Shown in pieces: positions 29,221-37,591 of a DNA stretch of 64,000 nucleotides; the stretch's first letter is position 1, and every line of letters begins with the position of its first letter. Origin of the DNA: an uncultured Maribacter sp. (GTDB lineage Bacteria; Bacteroidota; Bacteroidia; Flavobacteriales; Flavobacteriaceae); NCBI RefSeq assembly GCF_947500985.1, contig NZ_CANMTX010000002.1, positions 434,001-498,000 of the forward strand, given 5' to 3'. A program made the position numbers and the translations under genes. Below the pieces are notes generated by a model, which saw only the letters and a program-made list of their open reading frames with translations, ran no database searches and was not told where the DNA came from.

Positions 29221-30594
29221 ATGAAGGGTAAGACCTTATTTGAAAATTTCGATCCCGTTTCTGAAAAAGAATGGAAACTGAAAATTCAATATGATTTAAA
29301 GGGGAAAGATTATAACGAAGAAGTGGTTTGGAATTCTCCTGAAGGTATTAAGGTAAAACCTTTTTACCATGCCGAAGATTTAGAGCATTTAACAGTTACT
29401 TCTTCTCTTATTACTTCTTGGAATATTGGTCAGGTTATCTACGCTGGTAATGCTATAATGGCTAATGAAAAGGCGCTAAAATATATAGACAAAGGAGCTG
29501 AAGCTATTCGGTTTGTTATTCCGACTGATGAAGTAGATGGTTCGGTTATTTTGAACAATATTGATTTAAATGCGGTCAATGTCTATTTTGATATGCAATT
29601 TTTGTCTCAGGATTATATAACTAAAATTCTTAGTAGGGTTACTGAATCTAATAAAATACATTTTCAAATTGATCCAATCGGTCACTTGGCAAAATCAGGG
29701 AACTGGTATGAATCTATGCCTTCGGATATTAATCTTGTTAATGATTTAGCAGCACTTAATATTGACAACTTATTGAGTGTAGATGTTTCTCTCTATCAAA
29801 ATGCTGGTGCAGATATGGTGCAACAATTGGCAAATGCCTTATCTCATGCCAATGAATATTTAAATATTTTACAAGAGAGCGGAAAACTTGCTAATCTTAA
29901 AAGTATTGATTTTAAGGTAGCAGTAGGTGGTAATTATTTCTTTGAAATTGCTAAGATAAAAGCGTTGCGTAATCTTTGGAGTGTTCTTGCCCAAGCATAT
30001 GATATTTCTATTCCATGTCACATTACCACGCAACCTTCTAGACGAAATAAAACCATTTACGATTATAATGTAAACTTGCTTAGAACTACTACTGAATGTA
30101 TGTCTGCCGTACTTGGTGGGTCAAATTCGGTTTTTAATTTAAATTATAATTCAGAATATAAAAAGGATAATGATTTTGCAGAACGTATAGCTTTTAATCA
30201 GCTTATTCTATTAAAAGAAGAAAGCTATTTTGATAAAGTAGAAAACCCAACAGATGGTAGTTACTATATTGAAACAATAAGCACACAATTAGCTGAGAAA
30301 GCGTTGATTTTGTTCAAGGCAATTGAAAAGGATGGCGGATTCTTAAAGCAACTAAAAAATCATACGATTCAGAATAGAATTGCTGATAGTGCTCAAAAGC
30401 AACAAGAGAAATTCAATGCAAAGAAAACAGTTTTGGTAGGTTCTAATGCATTTCAGAATGAGAAGGATAAAATGTCGCAAGAAATAGAACTATACCCGTT
30501 TGTAAAAAAGAATCCTCGAAAAACATTGATTACTCCGATTATCGAAAAACGATTGGCAGAAGAACTAGAGCAAAACCGTTTGTCACATGAGTAG
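29221..30594 (+). CDS. Methylmalonyl-CoA mutase small subunit
   Basis: MM_CoA_mutase fold without B12-binding domain; [38 protein letters not shown]. Confidence 0.9.
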   Translation: MKGKTLFENFDPVSEKEWKLKIQYDLKGKDYNEEVVWNSPEGIKVKPFYHAEDLEHLTVTSSLITSWNIGQVIYAGNAIMANEKALKYIDKGAEAIRFVIPTDEVDGSVILNNIDLNAVNVYFDMQFLSQDYITKILSRVTESNKIHFQIDPIGHLAKSGNWYESMPSDINLVNDLAALNIDNLLSVDVSLYQNAGADMVQQLANALSHANEYLNILQESGKLANLKSIDFKVAVGGNYFFEIAKIKALRNLWSVLAQAYDISIPCHITTQPSRRNKTIYDYNVNLLRTTTECMSAVLGGSNSVFNLNYNSEYKKDNDFAERIAFNQLILLKEESYFDKVENPTDGSYYIETISTQLAEKALILFKAIEKDGGFLKQLKNHTIQNRIADSAQKQQEKFNAKKTVLVGSNAFQNEKDKMSQEIELYPFVKKNPRKTLITPIIEKRLAEELEQNRLSHE

Positions 30595-32749
30595 AAAAGA
30601 TTTGCAACATATTCAATTGAATGATTCGGTATTACCTGGTAATATTCATAAGAATAGTATTTCAGAAACAGAAGAATCAACATTTACTACGGCAGAAACA
30701 ATTTCATTAAAAAAGAAATATGCTAAAGAGGATGTAGATGATATAGAGCATTTAAATTTTGCTGCAGGTATACCACCATTTTTACGTGGACCATATTCAA
30801 CCATGTATGTATTACGCCCATGGACTATTAGGCAATATGCAGGATTTTCAACGGCTAAAGAAAGTAACGAGTTTTATAGAAAAAATTTAAAAGCAGGTCA
30901 AAAAGGATTATCGGTCGCCTTTGATTTACCTACCCACAGAGGTTATGATAGTGATCATGAAAGAGTAGTAGGCGATGTTGGTAAAGCAGGTGTTGCCATA
31001 GATAGTGTTGAAGATATGAAAGTACTCTTCGATGGTATTCCCCTAAACGAAATGTCAGTTTCTATGACCATGAACGGTGCGGTATTGCCAATAATGGCAT
31101 TTTATATTGTGGCTGCTGAAGAACAGGGTGTTTCATTAGATAAGTTAGCAGGTACCATACAGAACGACATTCTTAAGGAATTTATGGTTCGTAACACCTA
31201 TATCTATCCCCCAAAACCTTCTATGCAATTGGTGGCAGATATATTTGAGTATACCAGTAAACACATGCCTAAGTTTAATAGTATTAGTATTTCTGGGTAT
31301 CATATGCACGAAGCGGGTGCCCCGGCTCATTTAGAGTTGGCGTATACACTTTCTGACGGATTGGAATATATAAGAACAGGAATAAAAGCAGGGTTGAAGA
31401 TTGATGATTTTGCACCGCGACTTTCTTTTTTCTGGGGAATAGGGATGAATCACTTTATGGAGATTGCCAAAATGCGAGCAGCAAGAATGCTTTGGGCAAA
31501 AGTGGTGAAAGAATTCAATCCGAAGAACGAAAAATCATTGATGCTAAGAGCACATTGCCAAACTAGTGGATGGAGCCTAACCGAGCAAGATCCATTTAAC
31601 AATGTAGCAAGAACGACTATAGAAGCCTCTGCAGCCGTTTTTGGAGGTACGCAAAGCTTACACACCAATGCATTAGATGAGGCAATAGCGTTGCCTACAG
31701 ATTTCTCTGCACGTATTGCTAGAGAAACGCAAATATATCTACAACAAGAAACGAATATAACCAAGACCGTAGACCCATGGGCAGGTAGTTATTATGTAGA
31801 GAAACTTACGCATGAGTTGGTGCATAAGGCTTGGGAGCTAATGGAAGAGGTTGAGAGTCTTGGTGGTATGACCAAGGCAATTGAAACAGGTATTCCTAAA
31901 ACTAGAATTGAAGAAGCTGCCGCTAGAAAACAGGCACGAATAGATAGTCAGCAAGATGTAATTGTGGGCGTCAATAAATATCAATTGACCGAAGAAGATG
32001 AACTTCAAATTTTAGAAGTTGATAATAAAGAAGTTCGTAGACAGCAATTACAGCGATTAGATGAAATAAAGAAAAGTAGAAATACAGATGTAGTAAACGA
32101 AAAGCTGAAGGCATTGACCAAGGCGGCTAAAAGTAAGCTAGAGGATGGTGAGTCGCAAGAAAATTTATTAGCTATAGCAGTAGATGCCGCAAGAGAAAGA
32201 GCCACTTTAGGCGAAATCAGTAGTGCTCTTGAAGAGTCATTTGGCAGACATAAGGCAATTATAAATTCATTTACAGGCGTGTATTCAAGAGAAATAAAAG
32301 ATGATTCAAGTTTTAGAAAGGCTCAAGAGCTAGCAGATCAATTTGCAGAAAAAGATGGTCGTAGACCACGTATTATGGTCGCCAAAATGGGGCAAGATGG
32401 TCATGATCGTGGAGCAAAAGTGGTGGCTACAGGGTATGCCGATCTAGGATTTGATGTAGATATTGGTCCGCTTTTTCAAACTCCAAAGGAAACGGCTAAG
32501 CAGGCGGTAGAAAATGATGTGCATATATTAGGAATTTCATCATTAGCTGGAGGACATAAAACCTTGGTGCCAGAAGTAGTTAAAGAACTTAAAAGCTACG
32601 GTCGCGAAGATATTATGGTTATTGTTGGGGGAGTAATACCGAAACAAGATTATGATTTTCTAAAGGAAGCTGGTGCTACAGCAGTATTTGGTCCAGGTAC
32701 TAAAATTAGTGATGCAGCCATACAATTGTTAGGATTACTTTTAAAGTAA
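30587..32749 (+). CDS. scpA: Methylmalonyl-CoA mutase large subunit, B12-dependent
   Basis: [35 protein letters not shown]-terminal B12 motif [35 protein letters not shown]. Confidence 0.97.
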   Translation: MSRKDLQHIQLNDSVLPGNIHKNSISETEESTFTTAETISLKKKYAKEDVDDIEHLNFAAGIPPFLRGPYSTMYVLRPWTIRQYAGFSTAKESNEFYRKNLKAGQKGLSVAFDLPTHRGYDSDHERVVGDVGKAGVAIDSVEDMKVLFDGIPLNEMSVSMTMNGAVLPIMAFYIVAAEEQGVSLDKLAGTIQNDILKEFMVRNTYIYPPKPSMQLVADIFEYTSKHMPKFNSISISGYHMHEAGAPAHLELAYTLSDGLEYIRTGIKAGLKIDDFAPRLSFFWGIGMNHFMEIAKMRAARMLWAKVVKEFNPKNEKSLMLRAHCQTSGWSLTEQDPFNNVARTTIEASAAVFGGTQSLHTNALDEAIALPTDFSARIARETQIYLQQETNITKTVDPWAGSYYVEKLTHELVHKAWELMEEVESLGGMTKAIETGIPKTRIEEAAARKQARIDSQQDVIVGVNKYQLTEEDELQILEVDNKEVRRQQLQRLDEIKKSRNTDVVNEKLKALTKAAKSKLEDGESQENLLAIAVDAARERATLGEISSALEESFGRHKAIINSFTGVYSREIKDDSSFRKAQELADQFAEKDGRRPRIMVAKMGQDGHDRGAKVVATGYADLGFDVDIGPLFQTPKETAKQAVENDVHILGISSLAGGHKTLVPEVVKELKSYGREDIMVIVGGVIPKQDYDFLKEAGATAVFGPGTKISDAAIQLLGLLLK

Positions 32750-32770
32750 ACACTGATATTAAATCAAATA

Positions 32771-32808
32771 AAAAATGCCGAGCAATTCAATTGCTCGGCA
32801 TTTTTTTA
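32771..32808. terminator. Hairpin AATGCCGAGCAA...TTGCTCGGCATTTTTTT
   Basis: Strong stem plus T-tract between convergent genes. Confidence 0.85.
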
Positions 32809-32823
32809 TGTCAATTGTAGTGG

Positions 32824-34068
32824 TTACGCAGCGGCAACTTCTACATTACTTTCTTTATTCTTTAACCAGAAATATAAAATGGTAAATAGAACTATTAAGA
32901 TAGCCGGAAACAAAACCATAGTACCTAAGGTTTCTTGACCAGAAACTAATTCTAATTCATCACCTGTAAATCCTTGTGCTTCAGCCGTTGCTCTGTCAGC
33001 ATCGATCCAACCACCAATAATCGGTTGGAAGATAGAAGATGAGAACATACCTATTGCGCCAATGATAGACATACCTAAGGCACCCGTTTTTGGTGTTTTT
33101 GTTGCAGCTAAACCAATCATGTTAGGCCAGAAGTAAGCGACACCCAATGCAAATATTACAGCAGCAACATAAGCCATAGCTCCTGTTTGTGTGCTAAATA
33201 AATAGATTCCTAAAGTTGCTAAAACAGCAGAACCTAAAAGAACTCCGGTTTGGTTGAATTTTGCTACCATGCTGCCTCCAAAGAAACGTGCTACAGCCAT
33301 TAACCCTGCAGTCAATGCTAAAATTAAAGTTGGTTCAGCACCACTTTTAGAAAGAATAAGACCCACCCATTGGTTTGGTCCAAATTCAGAAATTGCAGTA
33401 AGTGCCATACATATTCCTATAAATAAGAATAGGGGAGTAAACATACCTTTTAAGTTTCCGCTAATTGTTGCAGCTTCTTCAATTTTAGCTTTAGGCCAAG
33501 TTTGGCCATAAAATAAAAACGCATAAATAATAGCCGGTATTAATAGCAACCATACTTGGCTCTGACCAATGATGCCCATATCTGTCATAAAACCAGATAA
33601 CAAGCTACCTACGGCAATACCGCCAGGAAACCACATGTGAAACCTGTTAAGCATCGTACTCATTCTATTGCCTTTGTAAGCATCTGCAATCATTGGGTTA
33701 CAAGCAGCTTCTGTACACCCATTACCAAGTCCTATTAGTAAGTTAGCTACTAAAAGTCCCATATAACTTCCAGAAAAAATCAAGAGTAAAATACCAACGG
33801 CATGCGCAAAAAATGCAAACTGCATAATTACTTTACCACCTACTTTATGATAAATCAAGCCACCTATTACCATGGCAATAGGGAAACCTAAAAACCACAT
33901 AGAGGTTATTAGTCCCGCTTGACTAGCGCTTAATTCTAATTCTGTTTTTAATTGGTCTAATATACCTGCCGCAATGGCAAAAGAGAATGCCGTGGTAATT
34001 AATGCGAAACAGCTGGCATAAAAGAGCCTATTCGCATTTACTTTAGAAGTTGAGTTAGAACTGTCCAT
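32824..34068 (-). CDS. MFS transporter
   Basis: 12 TM-like segments, GGLIYHKVGGKVIMQ and GNRMSTMLNRFHMWFPGGIAVGSLLSG. Confidence 0.9.
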   Translation of the reverse strand: MDSSNSTSKVNANRLFYASCFALITTAFSFAIAAGILDQLKTELELSASQAGLITSMWFLGFPIAMVIGGLIYHKVGGKVIMQFAFFAHAVGILLLIFSGSYMGLLVANLLIGLGNGCTEAACNPMIADAYKGNRMSTMLNRFHMWFPGGIAVGSLLSGFMTDMGIIGQSQVWLLLIPAIIYAFLFYGQTWPKAKIEEAATISGNLKGMFTPLFLFIGICMALTAISEFGPNQWVGLILSKSGAEPTLILALTAGLMAVARFFGGSMVAKFNQTGVLLGSAVLATLGIYLFSTQTGAMAYVAAVIFALGVAYFWPNMIGLAATKTPKTGALGMSIIGAIGMFSSSIFQPIIGGWIDADRATAEAQGFTGDELELVSGQETLGTMVLFPAILIVLFTILYFWLKNKESNVEVAAA

Positions 34069-34297
34069 ATTTAAATTGATTTAGTTGTTGTTTTGCATAA
34101 TTTGCTAAACTAATAAAAATGAAATAATATCAATGCTTTTTTAGTAAAATGATACCTTAAGTACGGCAGAAAGCACAAAAAATAGTATTTATATAATTTT
34201 TAGTGTTTTTTATGCAATGTATAGTAGGTCAATTTTAGAGGTATTATGTTGATAATGAACTATTAGGTAACTTGTAGTCTTAATAACCACCTTTAAT

Positions 34298-34879
34298 TTG
34301 AAAAATATGAAGTATTGTGTTTTAGTGCTTTTAACCGCTGTTATTCTGAGTTGTGGTGATGTAAACAAGCCAGCCAAAGAGAAAAATGAAACCACGAACG
34401 CTAAAGTAGACGCTAATTACAACCCAGAAGCTGTTTTAGATAGTTTAGGGATTGTGTTACGCGATCAAGGTATACCAGTTGCAAATTATGTACATGTGGC
34501 AAGAACAGGCAATCTTTTATTTTTAGCGGGTAAAGGACCAAAACAAGCTAATGGTGAAAATATTATTGGGAAACTAGGGGATAGCTTAACTATTGATCAA
34601 GGTTATCAAGCTGCTCGTGAGGTAGGTATTAATCAGTTGTCGGTTTTGAAAGCGGAACTTGGCAATCTTAATAAAGTAAAAAGGATTGTAAGCGTACATG
34701 GCATGGTCAATGCCTCACCAGATTTTAAGGATCACTCTAAAGTTATTAACGGATATTCAGATTTAATGGTTGCCGTTTTTGGCGAAAAAGGAAAACACGC
34801 ACGCGCTGCAGTAGGTATGGGCTCTTTGCCCGGTAATATGGCTGTTGAGGTAGAGATGGTTGTTGAGGTGTATGAGTAA
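34298..34879 (+). CDS. RidA family protein with lipoprotein signal
   Basis: MKYCVLVLLTAVILSCGDVNK lipobox; RidA core NLLFLAGKGPKQANGENIIGKLGDSL...KHARAAVGMGSLPGNMAVEVEMV. Confidence 0.85.
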   Translation: MKNMKYCVLVLLTAVILSCGDVNKPAKEKNETTNAKVDANYNPEAVLDSLGIVLRDQGIPVANYVHVARTGNLLFLAGKGPKQANGENIIGKLGDSLTIDQGYQAAREVGINQLSVLKAELGNLNKVKRIVSVHGMVNASPDFKDHSKVINGYSDLMVAVFGEKGKHARAAVGMGSLPGNMAVEVEMVVEVYE

Positions 34880-34940
34880 AGTAGTTAGCTTGGTTTGTTT
34901 TCATTCTAATATAGTTTAACAGTAATGTTGTAACAGATTT

Positions 34941-34982
34941 AAACAGTAAAAACCGAGGATTAACACTCGGTTTTTACTGTTT
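34941..34982. terminator. Bidirectional hairpin AAACAGTAAAAACCGAG...CTCGGTTTTTACTGTTT
   Basis: 17-bp perfect stem between convergent genes. Confidence 0.85.
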
Positions 34983-35000
34983 AAATGAGAATGTATCGGG

Positions 35001-35549
35001 TTAGATTAGACGACCATTATGTGATATGGCAATAGTATAGTACACTGTTTTTGTATTATTAGATTGTGTTCCGGTTATAAAATATCCGAATCGTTCTTTT
35101 GTGATTTTTACATTAGAAAGTTCTACATTCTGACCCCAAGTATGAAAATACATTTTTACTTTCACATTGCTTCCGGAAGATGAAATTGATAAGCTTTCTA
35201 CGGTCTTTTTACTTTGAAAATTGTTTCGATCATTAAAAGCGGTTTTCACATTGTCAACTGTAACCACATCTCCTTTTTTCAAGTTTAAAGACCCTGAGCC
35301 AAAAGTTGTAAACGGTAATTCTACGTTGCCATTTTTTTTAACTGTTGATGAGCTTATATGTGCGTTAAAAATGAATCCCTCATTTATTTTTGAGACCAAA
35401 CGTTCAAAAACGGCATTGTCATACGTTAAATTTTCGCAAGTAACAGATGGTTTTCTTACTTCTGGATTATCTGCAGCCTTGGTAATGTTGAAAGAGCATA
35501 CTGTTAAGGCGAATACCCCTAATAAAATTGTTTTCTTGTAATGTTTCAT
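35001..35549 (-). CDS. Secreted hypothetical protein
   Basis: Signal peptide MKHYKKTILLGVFALTVCSFNITKAA; downstream in the same transcription unit as 35579..36175. Confidence 0.6.
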   Translation of the reverse strand: MKHYKKTILLGVFALTVCSFNITKAADNPEVRKPSVTCENLTYDNAVFERLVSKINEGFIFNAHISSSTVKKNGNVELPFTTFGSGSLNLKKGDVVTVDNVKTAFNDRNNFQSKKTVESLSISSSGSNVKVKMYFHTWGQNVELSNVKITKERFGYFITGTQSNNTKTVYYTIAISHNGRLI

Positions 35550-35578
35550 AATTTCTGTTTTTATAGTTTATTAAATAT

Positions 35579-36175
35579 TTATTCTAGCCAAATTTTTGAT
35601 ATTGCCATGTTACAACCGGTTTTACTTCTAGAGTCGAATTGTAACCTTATAAAATCAATATCAGAAAATGTAAAATCATTGCCAGTTGGTTTTATTTCTG
35701 AAAACGGAATGGTAAAGACGAACTTACCTTCACGAGCCGGTACATGTTTGCCGTATGCGGCATAAGTGGTATTTGTAAAAAGATTCAAGTTGATACCGTT
35801 AACCGTACTTTTAGCCTCAAATGCTACTTTTAAAGACTTGTATTTGCTGGCGTCTATATTTAGTGGCGCATTTCCATTTTTATTGACTCCGTAATTTATA
35901 TAAGTTGTTCCCCTAGTGTCATAACCATAGCTCATAACGAGTAGCCCTTTTTTTATACTTAATTGCATGTTGTGTTCAAAAGGGTTTTGATTGAGCTTTG
36001 CAAAAACTTGCCGGTGCTGACCTATGATTTTTTTGCCTGTTTGTGTTTTTCTGTTTTCATTCATATCGGTAAATGTCAAATTGCTGATTTCACCAGTAGT
36101 AAAATCATCAAGTACTAGTTGGGCATTTATGGTAATAGATGCTGTACATATAAATAGGAGGGTCGCTATTTTCAT
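35579..36175 (-). CDS. Secreted hypothetical protein, possible CIA30-like/carbohydrate-binding-like beta-sandwich
   Basis: Signal peptide MKIATLLFICTASITINAQ then LVLDDFTTGEISNLTF...FTFSDIDFIRLQFDSRSKTGCNMAISKIWLE. Confidence 0.5.
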   Translation of the reverse strand: MKIATLLFICTASITINAQLVLDDFTTGEISNLTFTDMNENRKTQTGKKIIGQHRQVFAKLNQNPFEHNMQLSIKKGLLVMSYGYDTRGTTYINYGVNKNGNAPLNIDASKYKSLKVAFEAKSTVNGINLNLFTNTTYAAYGKHVPAREGKFVFTIPFSEIKPTGNDFTFSDIDFIRLQFDSRSKTGCNMAISKIWLE

Positions 36176-36201
36176 TTTGTTTTGGTTTTTGGTTGCAACT
36201 A

Positions 36202-36230
36202 TTCATGCTAATGGAAAGAAAAGGTTAACA
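36202..36230 (-). promoter_or_regulatory. Bipartite motif TGTTAACC-N15-CATGAA (candidate ECF promoter)
   Basis: 27 nt upstream of ATG 36175; same spacing as other copies. Confidence 0.65.
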
Positions 36231-36255
36231 TTCACTTTAATTTTTTACTTTTAAG

Positions 36256-36284
36256 TGTTAACTATTTATCCGTAAATGCATTAA
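36256..36284 (+). promoter_or_regulatory. Bipartite motif TGTTAACT-N15-CATTAA in front of sigma factor
   Basis: Same element and spacing, directly abutting the ATG at 36285. Confidence 0.6.
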
Positions 36285-36857
36285 ATGGAAAATCATTCAG
36301 ATGAAACTTTATTTCAAGCGCTTAAAGAAGGTTCTGAATCTGCTTTTAAAAAGGTATATGAAGAGAATCGTGAGCTATTCTTGAATTTTGCAAGAAGGTA
36401 TTCCCTGGCAGATGAAGAGGTGTTAGATGCTTACCAAGATGCTTACGTTGCACTTTATGAAAATATTCAGAATGGAAAATTAACAACCTTAAAAAGCGCT
36501 TTAAGTACGTATCTAATTAGTATAGGTAAGTATAAGATTATGGAGCGATTACGAAAGAGAAATAAGCATACGAACAATGAATTATTATTGAACAATGTAG
36601 AGGAAATAGATGACGAGATCGAAGCGTTTGATATTGACAACGATGCTTTGTCAACTGAACAAAAATTATTGAAAAAGTACTTTGATACTTTAGGAGAAAA
36701 ATGCCAAAAAATATTAAAGCTATTCTATTACCAACAGTATAACATTAAGGAAATTATGGCAGAAGGAAACTATAACAGTGAAAATGTGGTAAAAAGTCAG
36801 AAATCCAGATGTTTGAAAACATTAAAGGAAGCCATTAAAAATTCCCCCCAATTATGA
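36285..36857 (+). CDS. RNA polymerase sigma factor, sigma-70 family (ECF type)
   Basis: Sigma2-like FLNFARRYSLADEEVLDAYQDAYVALYENI and sigma4-like CQKILKLFYYQQYNIKEIMAEGNYNSENVVKSQKSRCLKTL. Confidence 0.88.
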   Translation: MENHSDETLFQALKEGSESAFKKVYEENRELFLNFARRYSLADEEVLDAYQDAYVALYENIQNGKLTTLKSALSTYLISIGKYKIMERLRKRNKHTNNELLLNNVEEIDDEIEAFDIDNDALSTEQKLLKKYFDTLGEKCQKILKLFYYQQYNIKEIMAEGNYNSENVVKSQKSRCLKTLKEAIKNSPQL

Positions 36858-37591
36858 TGGATAAAGAGCAATTATTATTAAAATATTTTGATGGTTCATT
36901 GACCCCAGATGAGAAGGTCAATTTTAACCAGTTTTTAGAAAGTGATGCAGAATTTAAAACGCAGTTTGAATTTGAAAAGGATGTAAAATCTGTTGTACGC
37001 AAAACTGAAAATAACAGTTTTAAGAAAATGTTACAAGGTTTTGAATCTGAATTAAGTGGTGCACCTAGTCAGGAGAAACAAAATTTCTGGAAACCATTAA
37101 GTATAGCTGCTAGTATTGCCGTATTAATAGGTGTAAGCTGGTTTGTATTTAATTCTGATGTGTTTAATGGAACAGAAGAATTGTATGCTTCCAATTATGA
37201 GAAATACCCTAATACGGTATATACAATTACACGTGGCGATGCAACTGATGAGTCATTGGAGCGTTTAGCTTTTGAAGCTTATGAAACTGATGATTTTGAA
37301 ACTGCTATTACCTACCTCTTTGAGTTAAAGGAAAAGACTAGACTAGATTATGTAGATTTTTATTTAGGTCAAGCTTATCTTGCCAATGGAGATTATTTAA
37401 AAGCGACAGATAAATTCCAAGAAATTATATCAATAAATAGCGAGTTTAAAGATGAGGGCTATTGGTATGCAGCTCTTGCAAACCTAAAATTAGAGCAGGA
37501 AGAAGAAGCTAAAAAATTATTGGAGAAACTTATAAAAATGGGAACATATAAGAAGAATGAAGCAACAGAATTACTTGAAAAGTTGAACTAG
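36854..37591 (+). CDS. Single-TM TPR protein, putative anti-sigma factor
   Basis: ATGA overlap with sigma gene; N-terminal anti-sigma-like cytoplasmic segment, one TM (WKPLSIAASIAVLIGVSWFVF), C-terminal TPR. Confidence 0.7.
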   Translation: MMDKEQLLLKYFDGSLTPDEKVNFNQFLESDAEFKTQFEFEKDVKSVVRKTENNSFKKMLQGFESELSGAPSQEKQNFWKPLSIAASIAVLIGVSWFVFNSDVFNGTEELYASNYEKYPNTVYTITRGDATDESLERLAFEAYETDDFETAITYLFELKEKTRLDYVDFYLGQAYLANGDYLKATDKFQEIISINSEFKDEGYWYAALANLKLEQEEEAKKLLEKLIKMGTYKKNEATELLEKLN

